Shown here one piece after another: positions 37,927-45,834 of a DNA stretch of 64,000 bases. The notes below the pieces were generated by a model. That model saw nothing but the letters and a program-made list of their open reading frames with translations, did not search any database and was not told where the DNA came from. The stretch lies in assembly GCF_018129005.1 (NCBI RefSeq), contig NZ_JAAEDL010000013.1, positions 1-64,000 on the forward strand. The letters are read 5' to 3'. Made by a program: the position numbers and the translations under genes. Position 1 is the stretch's first letter; the number at the start of each line of letters is the position of its first letter. The DNA is from Neoroseomonas eburnea. Its GTDB lineage: Bacteria > Pseudomonadota > Alphaproteobacteria > Acetobacterales > Acetobacteraceae.

Positions 37927-38621
37927 GCGGCGTCCTGCTGGGGGAGCACGTCGAAAAGGCGGTCGGCCACCGCCTCGCGCACCTCGGCATCGTGGAAGAT
38001 GCCGACGATGGCGGTGCCTTGTGCCTTGGCTTCGTTGATCAGGGCAACCACGATGGCGCGGTTGGCGGCGTCGAGGCTGGCAGTGGGTTCGTCCAGCAGC
38101 AGCACGGGGTAGCCGGGGGCGAAGCCGCGGGCGAGGTTCACCCGCTGCTGCTCGCCGCCCGAGAAGGTGGCGGGCGGCAGGCCGTGCAGCCGGTCGGGCA
38201 GGTTCAGCCGGCGCAGCAGGGCGGTGGCGCGCGCCAGCGCCTCCTCGCGCGGCACGCCGCGGGCGATCATCGGCTCGGCGACGATGTCGCGCGTGGCGAC
38301 GCGGGGAATGACGCGCAGGAACTGCGAGACATAGCCGAGCGTCTCCCGCCGCGCCTCGATCACCGCGCGCGGATCGGCGGTGGCGAGGTCGAGCTCCTCC
38401 CCGCGATGGCGCAGGAGGATGCGGCCCGTGCCCGCGCCGTAGTTGCCGTAGAGGCAGCGCATCAGCGTGGACTTGCCGGCGCCCGAGGGGCCCCAGAGCG
38501 CCACGCATTCGCCCCGTTGCACGGCGAGATCGACGCCGCCGAGCACCGGGATGCGCGTGCCGCCCTGCAGGTGCAGCGTGAAGGCCTTGGCGAGGCCCTC
38601 GGTCCGAAGCGCGGGGATCAT
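37923..38621 (-). CDS. phnL: C-P lyase ABC-type subunit PhnL
   Basis: A 232-residue ATP-binding-cassette protein that is part of the C-P lyase machinery, not a transporter; PhnL helps PhnI, PhnG and PhnH attach the phosphonate to ATP ribose. Walker A is GPSGAGKS (residues 44-51), the signature is FSGGEQQRVNLARG and Walker B is VLLLDEPTASLD. Coupled by 4-base overlaps to phnK and phnM. Confidence 0.96.
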   Translation of the reverse strand: MIPALRTEGLAKAFTLHLQGGTRIPVLGGVDLAVQRGECVALWGPSGAGKSTLMRCLYGNYGAGTGRILLRHRGEELDLATADPRAVIEARRETLGYVSQFLRVIPRVATRDIVAEPMIARGVPREEALARATALLRRLNLPDRLHGLPPATFSGGEQQRVNLARGFAPGYPVLLLDEPTASLDAANRAIVVALINEAKAQGTAIVGIFHDAEVREAVADRLFDVLPQQDAA

Positions 38622-39376
38622 GCGGCGAGCACCGAGGAGACGAGGAGTTGCGTATAGGGATGCTGCGGGTCGTCGAGCACGCGGTCGGTCAGCCCCTGTT
38701 CCACCACGCGCCCGCGCCGCATGACCAGGATGCGGTCGGCGAGCAGCCGTGCGGCGGCGATGTCATGCGTCACGATCAGCACCGACAGCCCGAGTTCCCG
38801 CGACAGGGAACGGATCAGGTCGAGCAGCCGCGCCTGCACCGAGACGTCGAGCCCGCCGGTCGGCTCGTCCATGAATACCAGGCGCGGGCGCGTGACCAGC
38901 GTGCGGGCGATCTGCAGCCGCTGCTGCATGCCGCCCGAGAAGGTGCGCGGCAGGTCGTCGATCCGCGCCGCATCCACCTCGACGCGGGCGAGCCAGGACA
39001 GCGCCTCCGTGCGGATGTTCCCGTAGTGGCGGGCGCCGACGGCCATCAGGCGTTCTCCGACATTGCCGCCGGCGGAGACGTTCAGCCGCAGCCCGTCACG
39101 CGGGTTCTGGTGCACGAAGCCCCATTCGGTGCGCATCAGGCGGCGGCGCGCCGCCTCGCCCATCGCGTGCACGTCCTGGCCGAGCCAGCGCACCGTGCCG
39201 GCATCCGGCGACATCAGGCCGGACAGCACGCGCAGCAGCGTGGTCTTGCCGGAGCCGGACTCGCCGACGATGGCGACGACCTCGCCCTCGGCGACGTCGA
39301 TCGCGACGTCGAGCAGCGCGGGGATGGCCCCGAAGCGGAGCGTCAGCCCCTCGGCGGTGAGCAGGGGGGTGGTCAT
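38618..39376 (-). CDS. phnK: C-P lyase ABC-type subunit PhnK
   Basis: A 252-residue ATP-binding-cassette protein that docks on the PhnGHIJ core complex. Walker A is GESGSGKT (residues 38-45), the signature is FSGGMQQRLQIARTL and Walker B is LVFMDEPTGGLDVSVQ, close to Opp/Dpp-type ATPases, as is known for PhnK. The region WGFVHQNPRDGLRL is characteristic of PhnK. It overlaps phnJ and phnL by four bases each. Confidence 0.96.
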   Translation of the reverse strand: MTTPLLTAEGLTLRFGAIPALLDVAIDVAEGEVVAIVGESGSGKTTLLRVLSGLMSPDAGTVRWLGQDVHAMGEAARRRLMRTEWGFVHQNPRDGLRLNVSAGGNVGERLMAVGARHYGNIRTEALSWLARVEVDAARIDDLPRTFSGGMQQRLQIARTLVTRPRLVFMDEPTGGLDVSVQARLLDLIRSLSRELGLSVLIVTHDIAAARLLADRILVMRRGRVVEQGLTDRVLDDPQHPYTQLLVSSVLAA

Positions 39377-40299
39377 TCGGCGGCCTCCCTCGACGCCGCG
39401 GCATCCTGGCGCTCGGTGCAGAAATCGGTGTCGGAGCAGACGAACATCCGCCCGCCGGCGTCGTCGGTGATCACCTCGTCCAGATAGGTGTCCGTGCTGC
39501 CGCAGAAGGCGCAGGCATGCGGCGCGCGGATCGGGCGGAAGGGATGGTCCTCGAAATCCAGGCTGCGGACTTCGGTATAGGGCGGGATGGCGTAGATGCG
39601 CTTCTCCCGGCCCGCGCCGAACAATTGCAGCGCCGCCATGCGGTGCATCTTCGGATTGTCGAAGGCCGGGATGGGGGAGGGCGACATCAGGTAGCGCCCG
39701 TTCACCATCACCGGATAGTCGTAGGCCTTGGCGATGTGGCCGAGCCGCGCGATGTCCTCATAGAGCCGCACATGCATCAGCCCGTAGTCGGCCAGCGCAT
39801 GCAGCCGCTTCGTCTCGGCGCGGCGGGGCTCCAGCTTGAACAGCGGCTCCGGCTGGGGGACCTGGTAGACCATGATCTGGTCCTCCCGCAGCGTCCGTTC
39901 CGGGATGCGGTGGCGCGTCTGGATGACGCTGGCCTCGGCCGTGCGCTCGGTCGTCGCCACGCCGGCGACGCGGCGGAAGAAGCGGCGGATCGAGATGGCG
40001 TTGGTGGTGTCGTCCGATCCCTGGTCGATCACCTTCAGCGTGTCGGCCGGCCCGAGGATCGAGGCCGTCACCTGGATGCCGCCGGTGCCCCAGCCATAGG
40101 GCAGCGGCATCTCGCGCGCACCGAAGGGGATCTGGTGGCCGGGGATGGCGACCGCCTTGAGGATGGCGCGGCGGATCATCCGCTTCGTCGCCTCGTCCAG
40201 GTAGGCGAAGTTGTAGCCTTCCATCATCGTGCCTTCGTTCGGGCGCGACCGGTTCAGGTGTCCGCGTCCCTCGGCGCTCCGGTCATCGGGCGTGCTCAT
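39373..40299 (-). CDS. phnJ: C-P bond-cleaving radical SAM enzyme PhnJ
   Basis: Cleaves the carbon-phosphorus bond of ribosyl phosphonate 5-phosphate by radical SAM chemistry, releasing the hydrocarbon. The 308-residue form has the conserved GYNFAYLDEATKRMIRR start region and the C-terminal iron-sulfur cysteine cluster CAFC...FVCSDTDFC. The ATG at 40299 overlaps the phnI stop (ATGA); an ATG at 40227 with GAAGG upstream would give 284 residues, nearer to E. coli PhnJ (281). I keep the coupled start but the shorter one is plausible. Confidence 0.96.
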   Translation of the reverse strand: MSTPDDRSAEGRGHLNRSRPNEGTMMEGYNFAYLDEATKRMIRRAILKAVAIPGHQIPFGAREMPLPYGWGTGGIQVTASILGPADTLKVIDQGSDDTTNAISIRRFFRRVAGVATTERTAEASVIQTRHRIPERTLREDQIMVYQVPQPEPLFKLEPRRAETKRLHALADYGLMHVRLYEDIARLGHIAKAYDYPVMVNGRYLMSPSPIPAFDNPKMHRMAALQLFGAGREKRIYAIPPYTEVRSLDFEDHPFRPIRAPHACAFCGSTDTYLDEVITDDAGGRMFVCSDTDFCTERQDAAASREAAE

Positions 40300-41381
40300 T
40301 CCGCGGCCTCCGGCAGCGCCGCTTCCGCCGTGCGGCGGATGCTGCGCAGGTTCTCCAGCTCCGATTGGAAGTCGACGTAGTGCGGCAGCTTCAGGTGCTC
40401 GACGAAGCCGGTCGCCTCGATGTTGTCGGAGTGATACAGCACGAATTCCTCGTCCTGCGCCGGGGCGGTGATGTCCTCCCCGAGCTCCCGCGCGCGCAGG
40501 CCGCGATCGACCAGGGACATCGCCATGGCGCGGCGTTCCCCGTGGCCGAAGACCAGGCCGTAGCCGCGGGTGAACTGCGCCGGCTCGGTGCGGCTGCCCT
40601 TGAACTGGTTGACCATCTGGCATTCGGTGATGCCGATCTCGCCCAACTCGATGGGGAAGCCGAGTTCCGGCGGGGTGAATTCCACCGTCACATGCCCGAC
40701 GCGGATCTCGCCGACGAAGGGGTGCGCATTGCCGTAGCCGCGCTGCGTGGAATAGCCGAGGGCGAGCAGGAAGCCCTCATCCCCGCGCGCCAGGTTCTGC
40801 AGCCGCACCGGCCGCTCGGCGGGGAAGGCGAGGGGCTGGCGCGTCAGGTCGCCGGGCTCCTCCTCGGCCAACGCCTCGCGCTGCATCAACCCCTCGCGCG
40901 CCAGCAGCTCCGTCACGCGCGGCACCTCGGCGGCCGGCGCGGGCATCTCCGGCGCGACGGCGCGATCCTCGCCTTCCGCCGCCAGCGCGAAATCCAGCAG
41001 CCGGTGCGTGTAGTCGAAGGTCGGCCCCAGCACCTGCCCGCCGGGCAGATCCTTGTAGGTCGCGCTGATGCGCCGGCGCAGGCGCATGCGCGTGGTGTCG
41101 AGCGGCTCGCTCGCGCCGAAGCGCGGCAGGGTGGTGCGGTAGGCGCGCAGCAGGAAGGCGGCCTCGATCAGGTCGCCCTTGGCCTGCTTGATCGCCAGCG
41201 CGGCGAGGAAGCGGTCATGGCAGGACCCCTCCGCCATCACCCGGTCAACCGCGAGCGGCATCTGCTGCTCGATCTGCGCGATCGTCAGTTCGGGCACGGC
41301 GGGGTCGCCGCGCCGCGTCTCCTCCAGCCAGGCATGGGCGGCGCTGATCGCGCGTTCCCCGCCCTTGACCGCGACATACAT
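40296..41381 (-). CDS. phnI: C-P lyase subunit PhnI
   Basis: The nucleosidase-like subunit that, with PhnG, PhnH and PhnL, displaces adenine from ATP with the phosphonate. The 361-residue length is typical. The N-terminus MYVAVKGGERAISAAHAWLEETRRG and the YSTQRGYGNAHPFVGEIR segment are highly conserved family regions. It forms the PhnG2H2I2J2 core. It starts three bases after the phnH stop and overlaps phnJ by four. Confidence 0.96.
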   Translation of the reverse strand: MYVAVKGGERAISAAHAWLEETRRGDPAVPELTIAQIEQQMPLAVDRVMAEGSCHDRFLAALAIKQAKGDLIEAAFLLRAYRTTLPRFGASEPLDTTRMRLRRRISATYKDLPGGQVLGPTFDYTHRLLDFALAAEGEDRAVAPEMPAPAAEVPRVTELLAREGLMQREALAEEEPGDLTRQPLAFPAERPVRLQNLARGDEGFLLALGYSTQRGYGNAHPFVGEIRVGHVTVEFTPPELGFPIELGEIGITECQMVNQFKGSRTEPAQFTRGYGLVFGHGERRAMAMSLVDRGLRARELGEDITAPAQDEEFVLYHSDNIEATGFVEHLKLPHYVDFQSELENLRSIRRTAEAALPEAAE

Positions 41382-41384
41382 GCT

Positions 41385-41960
41385 TCAGCCCTCCGCGATC
41401 ATGACGCTGCGCGGTAGGGCGGCGAGCCGATCCCCCGCACAGAGGATGACATCGACGCCGCAGGGGAGGCCCGCGCGATTGGCGGCCCATGCCGCGACGA
41501 AGCCCGCGGGTGCACCGGTCACGCGCAGCCGGTGCTCGCGCTCGATGCCGGGGCCGGTGAGGTGCCAGCCCTCGCCTTCCTCCAGCGCTTCCACCTGCAG
41601 GACCAGGGTGGCGCCGCGCTGCGGTTCCTCCTCCGTGCCCTGGTCCAGCGCCGCCAGCGCCGGCGGCGCTGCCGTGGCGAGCGCGAAGGCGGCCGCGCCG
41701 GCAGCGGCGGCGACCGGGGCGCCGCAATGGAAGCGCAACCACGCCTCCGCCTCCGCCCCGGCATCGAGCCAAAGCGGCGTGTCGGCATCGGCGAGCGCCA
41801 GCAGCACCGCCGCGGCGGCCTGGTTCAGCGGTGCAGGCGGGGTCAGGGCGCTGCCCGCGCGCTGGATGCGGCCGGGGCGGCTCATCGCCTCCAGCACGGC
41901 TCGGAAGCAGGCCTGGGCGTCGAGGACGGGGTCGGCGAAGCCGGCGGTCAGCATGGTCAT
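41385..41960 (-). CDS. phnH: C-P lyase subunit PhnH
   Basis: A 191-residue structural subunit of the C-P lyase core complex with a PLP-transferase-related fold but no catalytic lysine. The N-terminal GFADPVLDAQACFRAVLEAMSRPG is the family hallmark, and the C-terminal LPCGVDVILCAGDRLAALPR matches the end of PhnH. The ATG at 41960 overlaps the phnG stop by four bases. The frame continues upstream without family likeness. Confidence 0.95.
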   Translation of the reverse strand: MTMLTAGFADPVLDAQACFRAVLEAMSRPGRIQRAGSALTPPAPLNQAAAAVLLALADADTPLWLDAGAEAEAWLRFHCGAPVAAAAGAAAFALATAAPPALAALDQGTEEEPQRGATLVLQVEALEEGEGWHLTGPGIEREHRLRVTGAPAGFVAAWAANRAGLPCGVDVILCAGDRLAALPRSVMIAEG

Positions 41961-42412
41961 CGCGTCGTCTGCATGGCGAAGAAATCCACCCGGGTCGCGG
42001 CGGCCTTGCGCGCCTCGGCGTCGCGCGCCGCCTGCTGGCCGGCGGCCAGCGGCGCGATCACGCCCTCCATCAGCGCAGCGCGGCGCGCGGGGTCCTGCAA
42101 GGCGGCGTCGAGCAGCGCGGCGAGTTCCGCCTGCCGCTTGTCCCGTCCCGCAACATAGGCGTGGCCCACCGCCTCGCCGAGCCGCACGGAGCAGCGCGTC
42201 ACGGTCATCTCGCCGAGGTTGAAGGGGCCGCCATCGCCGCCGGCGCGGCCGCGCACCATGACAAGGCCGGTTTCCGGCGCACGCAGGCGCTCGGGAGCGG
42301 GAAGCGAGGGCAGGCTGGCGAGCAGGCCGGCGATCTCGTCGGCGGAAGCGCGGGCGAGCACGGCCATCCAGTGGCGGCGCTCCTCGGTGTCGGCGGGTGT
42401 CATCGGGCTCAT
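41957..42412 (-). CDS. phnG: C-P lyase subunit PhnG
   Basis: The first gene of the operon; a 151-residue subunit of the C-P lyase core. Conserved PhnG features are RRHWMAVLARAS near the start, PETGLVMVRGRAGGDGGPFNLGEMTVTRC in the middle and VGHAYVAGRDKRQAELAALLDA. No Shine-Dalgarno site is obvious before the ATG at 42412. A repressor-type palindrome sits only seven bases upstream, so transcription start and operator must nearly coincide with the translation start. Confidence 0.95.
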   Translation of the reverse strand: MSPMTPADTEERRHWMAVLARASADEIAGLLASLPSLPAPERLRAPETGLVMVRGRAGGDGGPFNLGEMTVTRCSVRLGEAVGHAYVAGRDKRQAELAALLDAALQDPARRAALMEGVIAPLAAGQQAARDAEARKAAATRVDFFAMQTTR

Positions 42413-42418
42413 CGAATT

Positions 42419-42436
42419 TGTCTAGACAGTTAGACA
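42419..42436. promoter_or_regulatory. Predicted PhnF operator between phnG and phnF
   Basis: TGTCTAGACA (42419-42428) is a perfect 10-bp palindrome whose core GTCTAGAC fits the published HutC-subfamily GntR operator consensus GTMTAKAC. The half-site TAGACA is repeated 8 bases on (42431-42436). It lies in the 72-base divergent region shared by phnG and phnF, so PhnF probably represses both directions and is released by a phosphonate or phosphate-related ligand. Confidence 0.7.
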
Positions 42437-42484
42437 TCCGCCCGCCACAAAGTCCATGCGGATATCCCACGGACTTGCGCAGGC

Positions 42485-43231
42485 ATGGTTGAAGTTTCGA
42501 TGACAGGCGCGCCGCTGGCGCGCGGGCAGGGTGTGGCGCTGTGGCGCCAGATCGCGGCCATGATCGAGGGCGAGATCGCCCGCGGCGCCAAATCGGCCGG
42601 CGAACGCCTGCCGACCGAGGCGGTGCTGACCAGCCGCTTCGGGGTCAACCGCCACACCGTGCGCCGTGCGCTCGAGGATCTGGAGGCGCGCGGGCTGATC
42701 CGCGTCGAGCAGGGCCGCGGCGCCTTCGTCGCCGAGGACGTGGTCGACTACCGCCTCGGGCCCCGCACGCGCTTCTCGGAACTGGTGCGCGGGCAGAACC
42801 GGGAGCCCGCGGGCCGCATCCTGCGCATCTCCGAGATCCAGGCCGAGACGCAGCTTGCCGAGGCGCTCGGCATCCGCCGCGGCCGGCCGGTGCTGCGCAT
42901 CGACCGGCTGGGCCTGGCGGATGGAAGGCCGGTGGTGCTCGGCGCGCATCACCTGCCGCTGCCGCGTTGCACGAAGGCGGCGGAGGCGCTGGAGACCAAC
43001 GCCTCCATCACCGCCGCGCTCGAGGCCTGCGGCATTCCCGACTACCGTCGCCGTGCCTCCCGCATCACCGCCCGCCTGCCGACGCCGGAGGAGGCCGACC
43101 TGTTGCAGCAGTCGCGCTCGCGCCCGGTGCTCGTCGCGGAATCGCTGAACGTCGACCCGGCGGGGGAGCCGGTCGACTGGACCCAGGCGATCTACGCCGC
43201 GGGTCGCGTGCAACTCGTGGTGGAGCCCTGA
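42485..43231 (+). CDS. phnF: GntR-family (HutC subfamily) transcriptional regulator PhnF
   Basis: A 248-residue regulator with an N-terminal winged helix-turn-helix (about residues 12-78, with GERLPTEAVLTSRFGVNRHTVRRALEDLE) and a C-terminal UTRA ligand-binding domain (about 95-240). Position divergent from phnG identifies it as PhnF. It starts 56 bases from the predicted operator palindrome and is followed after four bases by a phnM-like gene, with which it forms a rightward operon. Confidence 0.94.
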   Translation: MVEVSMTGAPLARGQGVALWRQIAAMIEGEIARGAKSAGERLPTEAVLTSRFGVNRHTVRRALEDLEARGLIRVEQGRGAFVAEDVVDYRLGPRTRFSELVRGQNREPAGRILRISEIQAETQLAEALGIRRGRPVLRIDRLGLADGRPVVLGAHHLPLPRCTKAAEALETNASITAALEACGIPDYRRRASRITARLPTPEEADLLQQSRSRPVLVAESLNVDPAGEPVDWTQAIYAAGRVQLVVEP

Positions 43232-43235
43232 TCGC

Positions 43236-44378
43236 ATGGATTGGCTACTGACCGGCGGCACTGTCCTCAGGGACGGCGCCATGGTGGAGGATGCGCTGGC
43301 CCTGACCGACGGCCGCGTGGCGGAGGCGCCCGACGCGCGTGCGATGCGCTTCGACGCCTCCGGCCTGCTGGTGCTGCCGGGGCTGGTGGACATCCATGGC
43401 GACGCGCATGAGCGGCAGCTCCAGCCGCGCCCGGGCGTCGACCTGCCAGCGGGCTTGGCGCTGCGCGATTCGGCGGCGCAGCTCCTCGCCTGCGGCATCA
43501 CCACGGCCTATCTCGGCGTGACGCTGTCCTGGGAGCCGGGGCTGCGCTCGCGCGCCGCTTGGCGCGCGCTGAAGGCGGCGCTGCCCGAGGCGCGCGCGCG
43601 TTCCGCCACCGATCTGCGCGTGCATCTGCGATTCGAGGCGGACAATCTCGACGCGCTGGAGGATGCGCTGGACGGCATCGCCGATGGCAGCGTGCATCTG
43701 CTCGGCTTCAACGACCACACGCCGGCGATCGTGAAGAAGCTGCACGATCCGGTGCAGGTGGCGAAATACGCCGGCCGCGCGGGGATGAAGGCGGGGGATT
43801 TCCGCGGCCTCGCCGAATCGGTGATGGCGCGGCGCGAGGAGATCCCGGCCGCGCGCGAACGCCTCGCCGCCGCCGCGCGCGCTGCCGGCATTCCGCTGCT
43901 GAGCCATGACGACGCGACGCTCGACGACCGCGCGCATTACCGCGCCTACGGCGCCACCATCTGCGAATTCCCGATGGCCGAGGAGGTCGCGGCCGATGCC
44001 CGCGCCGCGGGGGAGCATGTGGTGATGGGGGCGCCCAACGTGGTGCGCGGGGGCAGCCATCTGGGCTGGGCCAGCGCGGCGCCGCTCGCCGAGCGCGGGC
44101 TCGTGACCGTGCTGGCCTCCGACTATGTCTGGCCGGCGATGCTGGAGGCGGCCTTCGCCATGGTCCGGCGCGGCGTGATGGACCTGCCGCGCGCCTGGGC
44201 GCTGGTTTCGGCGAATCCGGCCGAGGCCTGCGGGTTGGCCGATCGGGGGAGGCTCGCGCCCGGGCTGCGCGGCGACGTGGTGCTGGTGGACCCGGCGACA
44301 CAGGCGCCGGTCGCGGTCTTCGCCGCCGGAGGGCTCGCCTGGCTCGCGCCGGGGGCGGTGCTGCGGCTGCGGCGCTGA
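43236..44378 (+). CDS. PhnM-like amidohydrolase (second copy)
   Basis: A 380-residue PhnM homologue four bases after phnF. It retains metal-site motifs LVDIHGDAHERQLQPR, FNDHTPAIVKK, LLSHDDAT and GAPNVVRGGSHLGW. It differs from the operon copy at 36784 in the first motif (HGDAHE instead of HTDNLE) and in SHLGW versus SHSGN. It could have a different phosphonate-nucleotide substrate, act as a backup PhnM or process a side product. Having two phnM genes on the two sides of one divergent promoter is a notable feature of the locus. Confidence 0.9.
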   Translation: MDWLLTGGTVLRDGAMVEDALALTDGRVAEAPDARAMRFDASGLLVLPGLVDIHGDAHERQLQPRPGVDLPAGLALRDSAAQLLACGITTAYLGVTLSWEPGLRSRAAWRALKAALPEARARSATDLRVHLRFEADNLDALEDALDGIADGSVHLLGFNDHTPAIVKKLHDPVQVAKYAGRAGMKAGDFRGLAESVMARREEIPAARERLAAAARAAGIPLLSHDDATLDDRAHYRAYGATICEFPMAEEVAADARAAGEHVVMGAPNVVRGGSHLGWASAAPLAERGLVTVLASDYVWPAMLEAAFAMVRRGVMDLPRAWALVSANPAEACGLADRGRLAPGLRGDVVLVDPATQAPVAVFAAGGLAWLAPGAVLRLRR

Positions 44379-44678
44379 GGCGGCGGCAACATACCGCCGA
44401 GCCTTGCCGATGACCTCATCGGAGAGGTTCAGCGGTACGGTGCGTGGGGCTGGCGGGGCGGCCGCGCGCGAAACCAGGACGCTGATGCCGGGTCAGCCGT
44501 AAGGCTGGCCGGTATCAGCCCTCCGGCGGGCATCGCCCGGGACCGATGCCCGCCGGATACCCACCACTGCTTCAGGATGATGCGGAAGTGTCCGTAACCG
44601 CCAGGAAAGCACGAACGCTGCCCAAGGCCGCTTCGATGCGGCCTCCGGGGCGATCCCGGACTGTGGCGGAGAAGGGCT
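44379..44678. other. Intergenic region between phnM-like gene and tRNA-Asn, with a strong hairpin
   Basis: These 300 bases hold no supported gene. A perfect 13-bp hairpin (44523-44535 with 44544-44556, 8-base loop) lies about 145 bases after the phnM-like stop and may end that transcript, although no T-run follows. An open but start-less minus-strand stretch near 44570-44680 is not convincing. Confidence 0.55.
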
Positions 44679-44754
44679 TGGCTCCCCGAGTAGGACTCGA
44701 ACCTACGACCTAGGGATTAACAGTCCCGCGCTCTACCAACTGAGCTATCGGGGA
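44679..44754 (-). tRNA. tRNA-Asn (GTT)
   Basis: A complete 76-nt cloverleaf on the minus strand. The acceptor stem is TCCCCGA paired with TCGGGGA; the D-arm (TAGCTCAGTTGGTAGAGC) and T-arm (GTAGGTTCGAACCTAC) are canonical. The anticodon loop CTGTTAA gives GTT (Asn). Discriminator G is followed by an encoded CCA. Confidence 0.97.
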
Positions 44755-44813
44755 ACGGAGCCGGGCGCCGCGTATAGTGCCGGGCGGCGCCTGTGTAAAC
44801 CCATCCCGCGCAG

Positions 44814-44887
44814 TGGAGGTCCGGGGCGGAATTGAACCGCCGTAGCAGGTTTTGCAGACCTGTGCCTGACCACTCGGCCACCGGACC
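44814..44887 (-). tRNA. tRNA-Cys (GCA)
   Basis: A complete 74-nt cloverleaf on the minus strand, 59 bases upstream of tRNA-Asn. The acceptor stem is GGTCCGG with CCGGACC, the anticodon loop TCTGCAAAA reads GCA (Cys), the T-arm holds GGTTCAATTCC, and the 3' CCA is encoded after discriminator T. The two tRNA genes may form one transcript. Confidence 0.97.
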
Positions 44888-44999
44888 CTGCGCGGGCGCC
44901 CCATATCGTCTGCGCGCCGTCCCGGGTCAAGCGCCCGCTTGGCGCCCGCGCGCCGGCGGACCTATAAGGCCGCGAGGATCCTGCACGAGGCCGACAGAG

Positions 45000-45656
45000 A
45001 TGGATTTCGCGGAAGCGCGCCGGCACATGGTGGACGGGCAGTTGCGGCCGAACCGGGTCGACGACCCGCGCATCGTCGCCGCCCTGCGCGAATTGCCGCG
45101 GGAACGCTTCGCGCCTGCCGCGCTTGCCGCCCGCGCCTATGCCGATGCCGACCTGCCGCTGCCCGGCGGGCGGGCCATGCTGAAGCCTCTGGTGATTGCC
45201 TGGCTGGTGCAGCTCGCTGCCCTCAAGCGCGGGGAGCGCGCCCTGGTGCTGTGCTCCGGCACGGGCTTCGGCGCGGCGCTGATGGCGGCGATGGGCGGAA
45301 TCGTGACGGCGGTCGAGGACGACGCGGCGCTGCTCGGGATCGCCCGCGCCGCCCTGCCGGCGGCGGTGCCCGCGGGCAGCGTCACGCTGGTCGAGGCCGA
45401 CCCGGCGCGCGGCCACGCCGCCGGCGCGCCCTACGACGTCATCATGATCGAGGGTGGTGTGGCCGAAGTGCCGCGCGCGATCGAGGAGCAGCTTGCCGAG
45501 GGCGGGCGTCTCGTCGCCATCCGCCTGGCCGGCGGGCCGCCCGGGCGCGCCGTGCTGGTGCGACGCGCGGGCGGGGCCTTCTCCGCCACGCAGGAATTCG
45601 ATGCGCACGCGCCGATGCTGGCGGCCTTCGCAGCAACGCCCACCTTCGCCTTCTAG
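45000..45656 (+). CDS. pcm: Protein-L-isoaspartate O-methyltransferase family protein
   Basis: A 218-residue SAM-dependent methyltransferase of the PCMT family that would repair isoaspartyl residues. The N-terminal MVDGQLRPNRVDDPRIVAALRELPRERF is the form seen in alphaproteobacterial PCMT-like proteins next to tolC. The usual SAM motif region reads ALVLCSGTGFGAALMAAMGG, with Cys-Ser where many PCMTs have GTG, and the acidic residue after it is in VTAVEDD. The start is set by family length, since the frame is open upstream through the tRNA region. The location before tolC matches other alphaproteobacteria. The true substrate of this subgroup is less certain than for E. coli Pcm. Confidence 0.87.
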   Translation: MDFAEARRHMVDGQLRPNRVDDPRIVAALRELPRERFAPAALAARAYADADLPLPGGRAMLKPLVIAWLVQLAALKRGERALVLCSGTGFGAALMAAMGGIVTAVEDDAALLGIARAALPAAVPAGSVTLVEADPARGHAAGAPYDVIMIEGGVAEVPRAIEEQLAEGGRLVAIRLAGGPPGRAVLVRRAGGAFSATQEFDAHAPMLAAFAATPTFAF

Positions 45657-45665
45657 CCACGCATG

Positions 45666-45687
45666 CGGTGGCGGCCTGCCGCCACCG
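45666..45687 (+). terminator. Hairpin after pcm
   Basis: A perfect 9-bp stem (CGGTGGCGG with CCGCCACCG) and 4-base loop begins ten bases after the pcm stop, followed about 20 bases later by a CTTCTTTTCC stretch. It is a probable terminator or attenuator between pcm and tolC. Confidence 0.5.
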
Positions 45688-45834
45688 TGATGCTGCGGTC
45701 ACACTTCTTTTCCGGGTCGGGCTGGCGTGCGGCTGTTGCGGTGCGTTAAGACTTTTGCCCGACACTCGCGGCGCGCCCCGGGCACTGGCCCGGCCGGTGC
45801 GGCCGACCGGCCAAACTGGGGAACGGCAGACGTG

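Noticed and set aside
44570..44680. Open minus-strand stretch just downstream of tRNA-Asn
   Set aside because: It has no start codon outside the tRNA gene and no recognisable sequence; an integrase remnant was considered, but no motif supports it.
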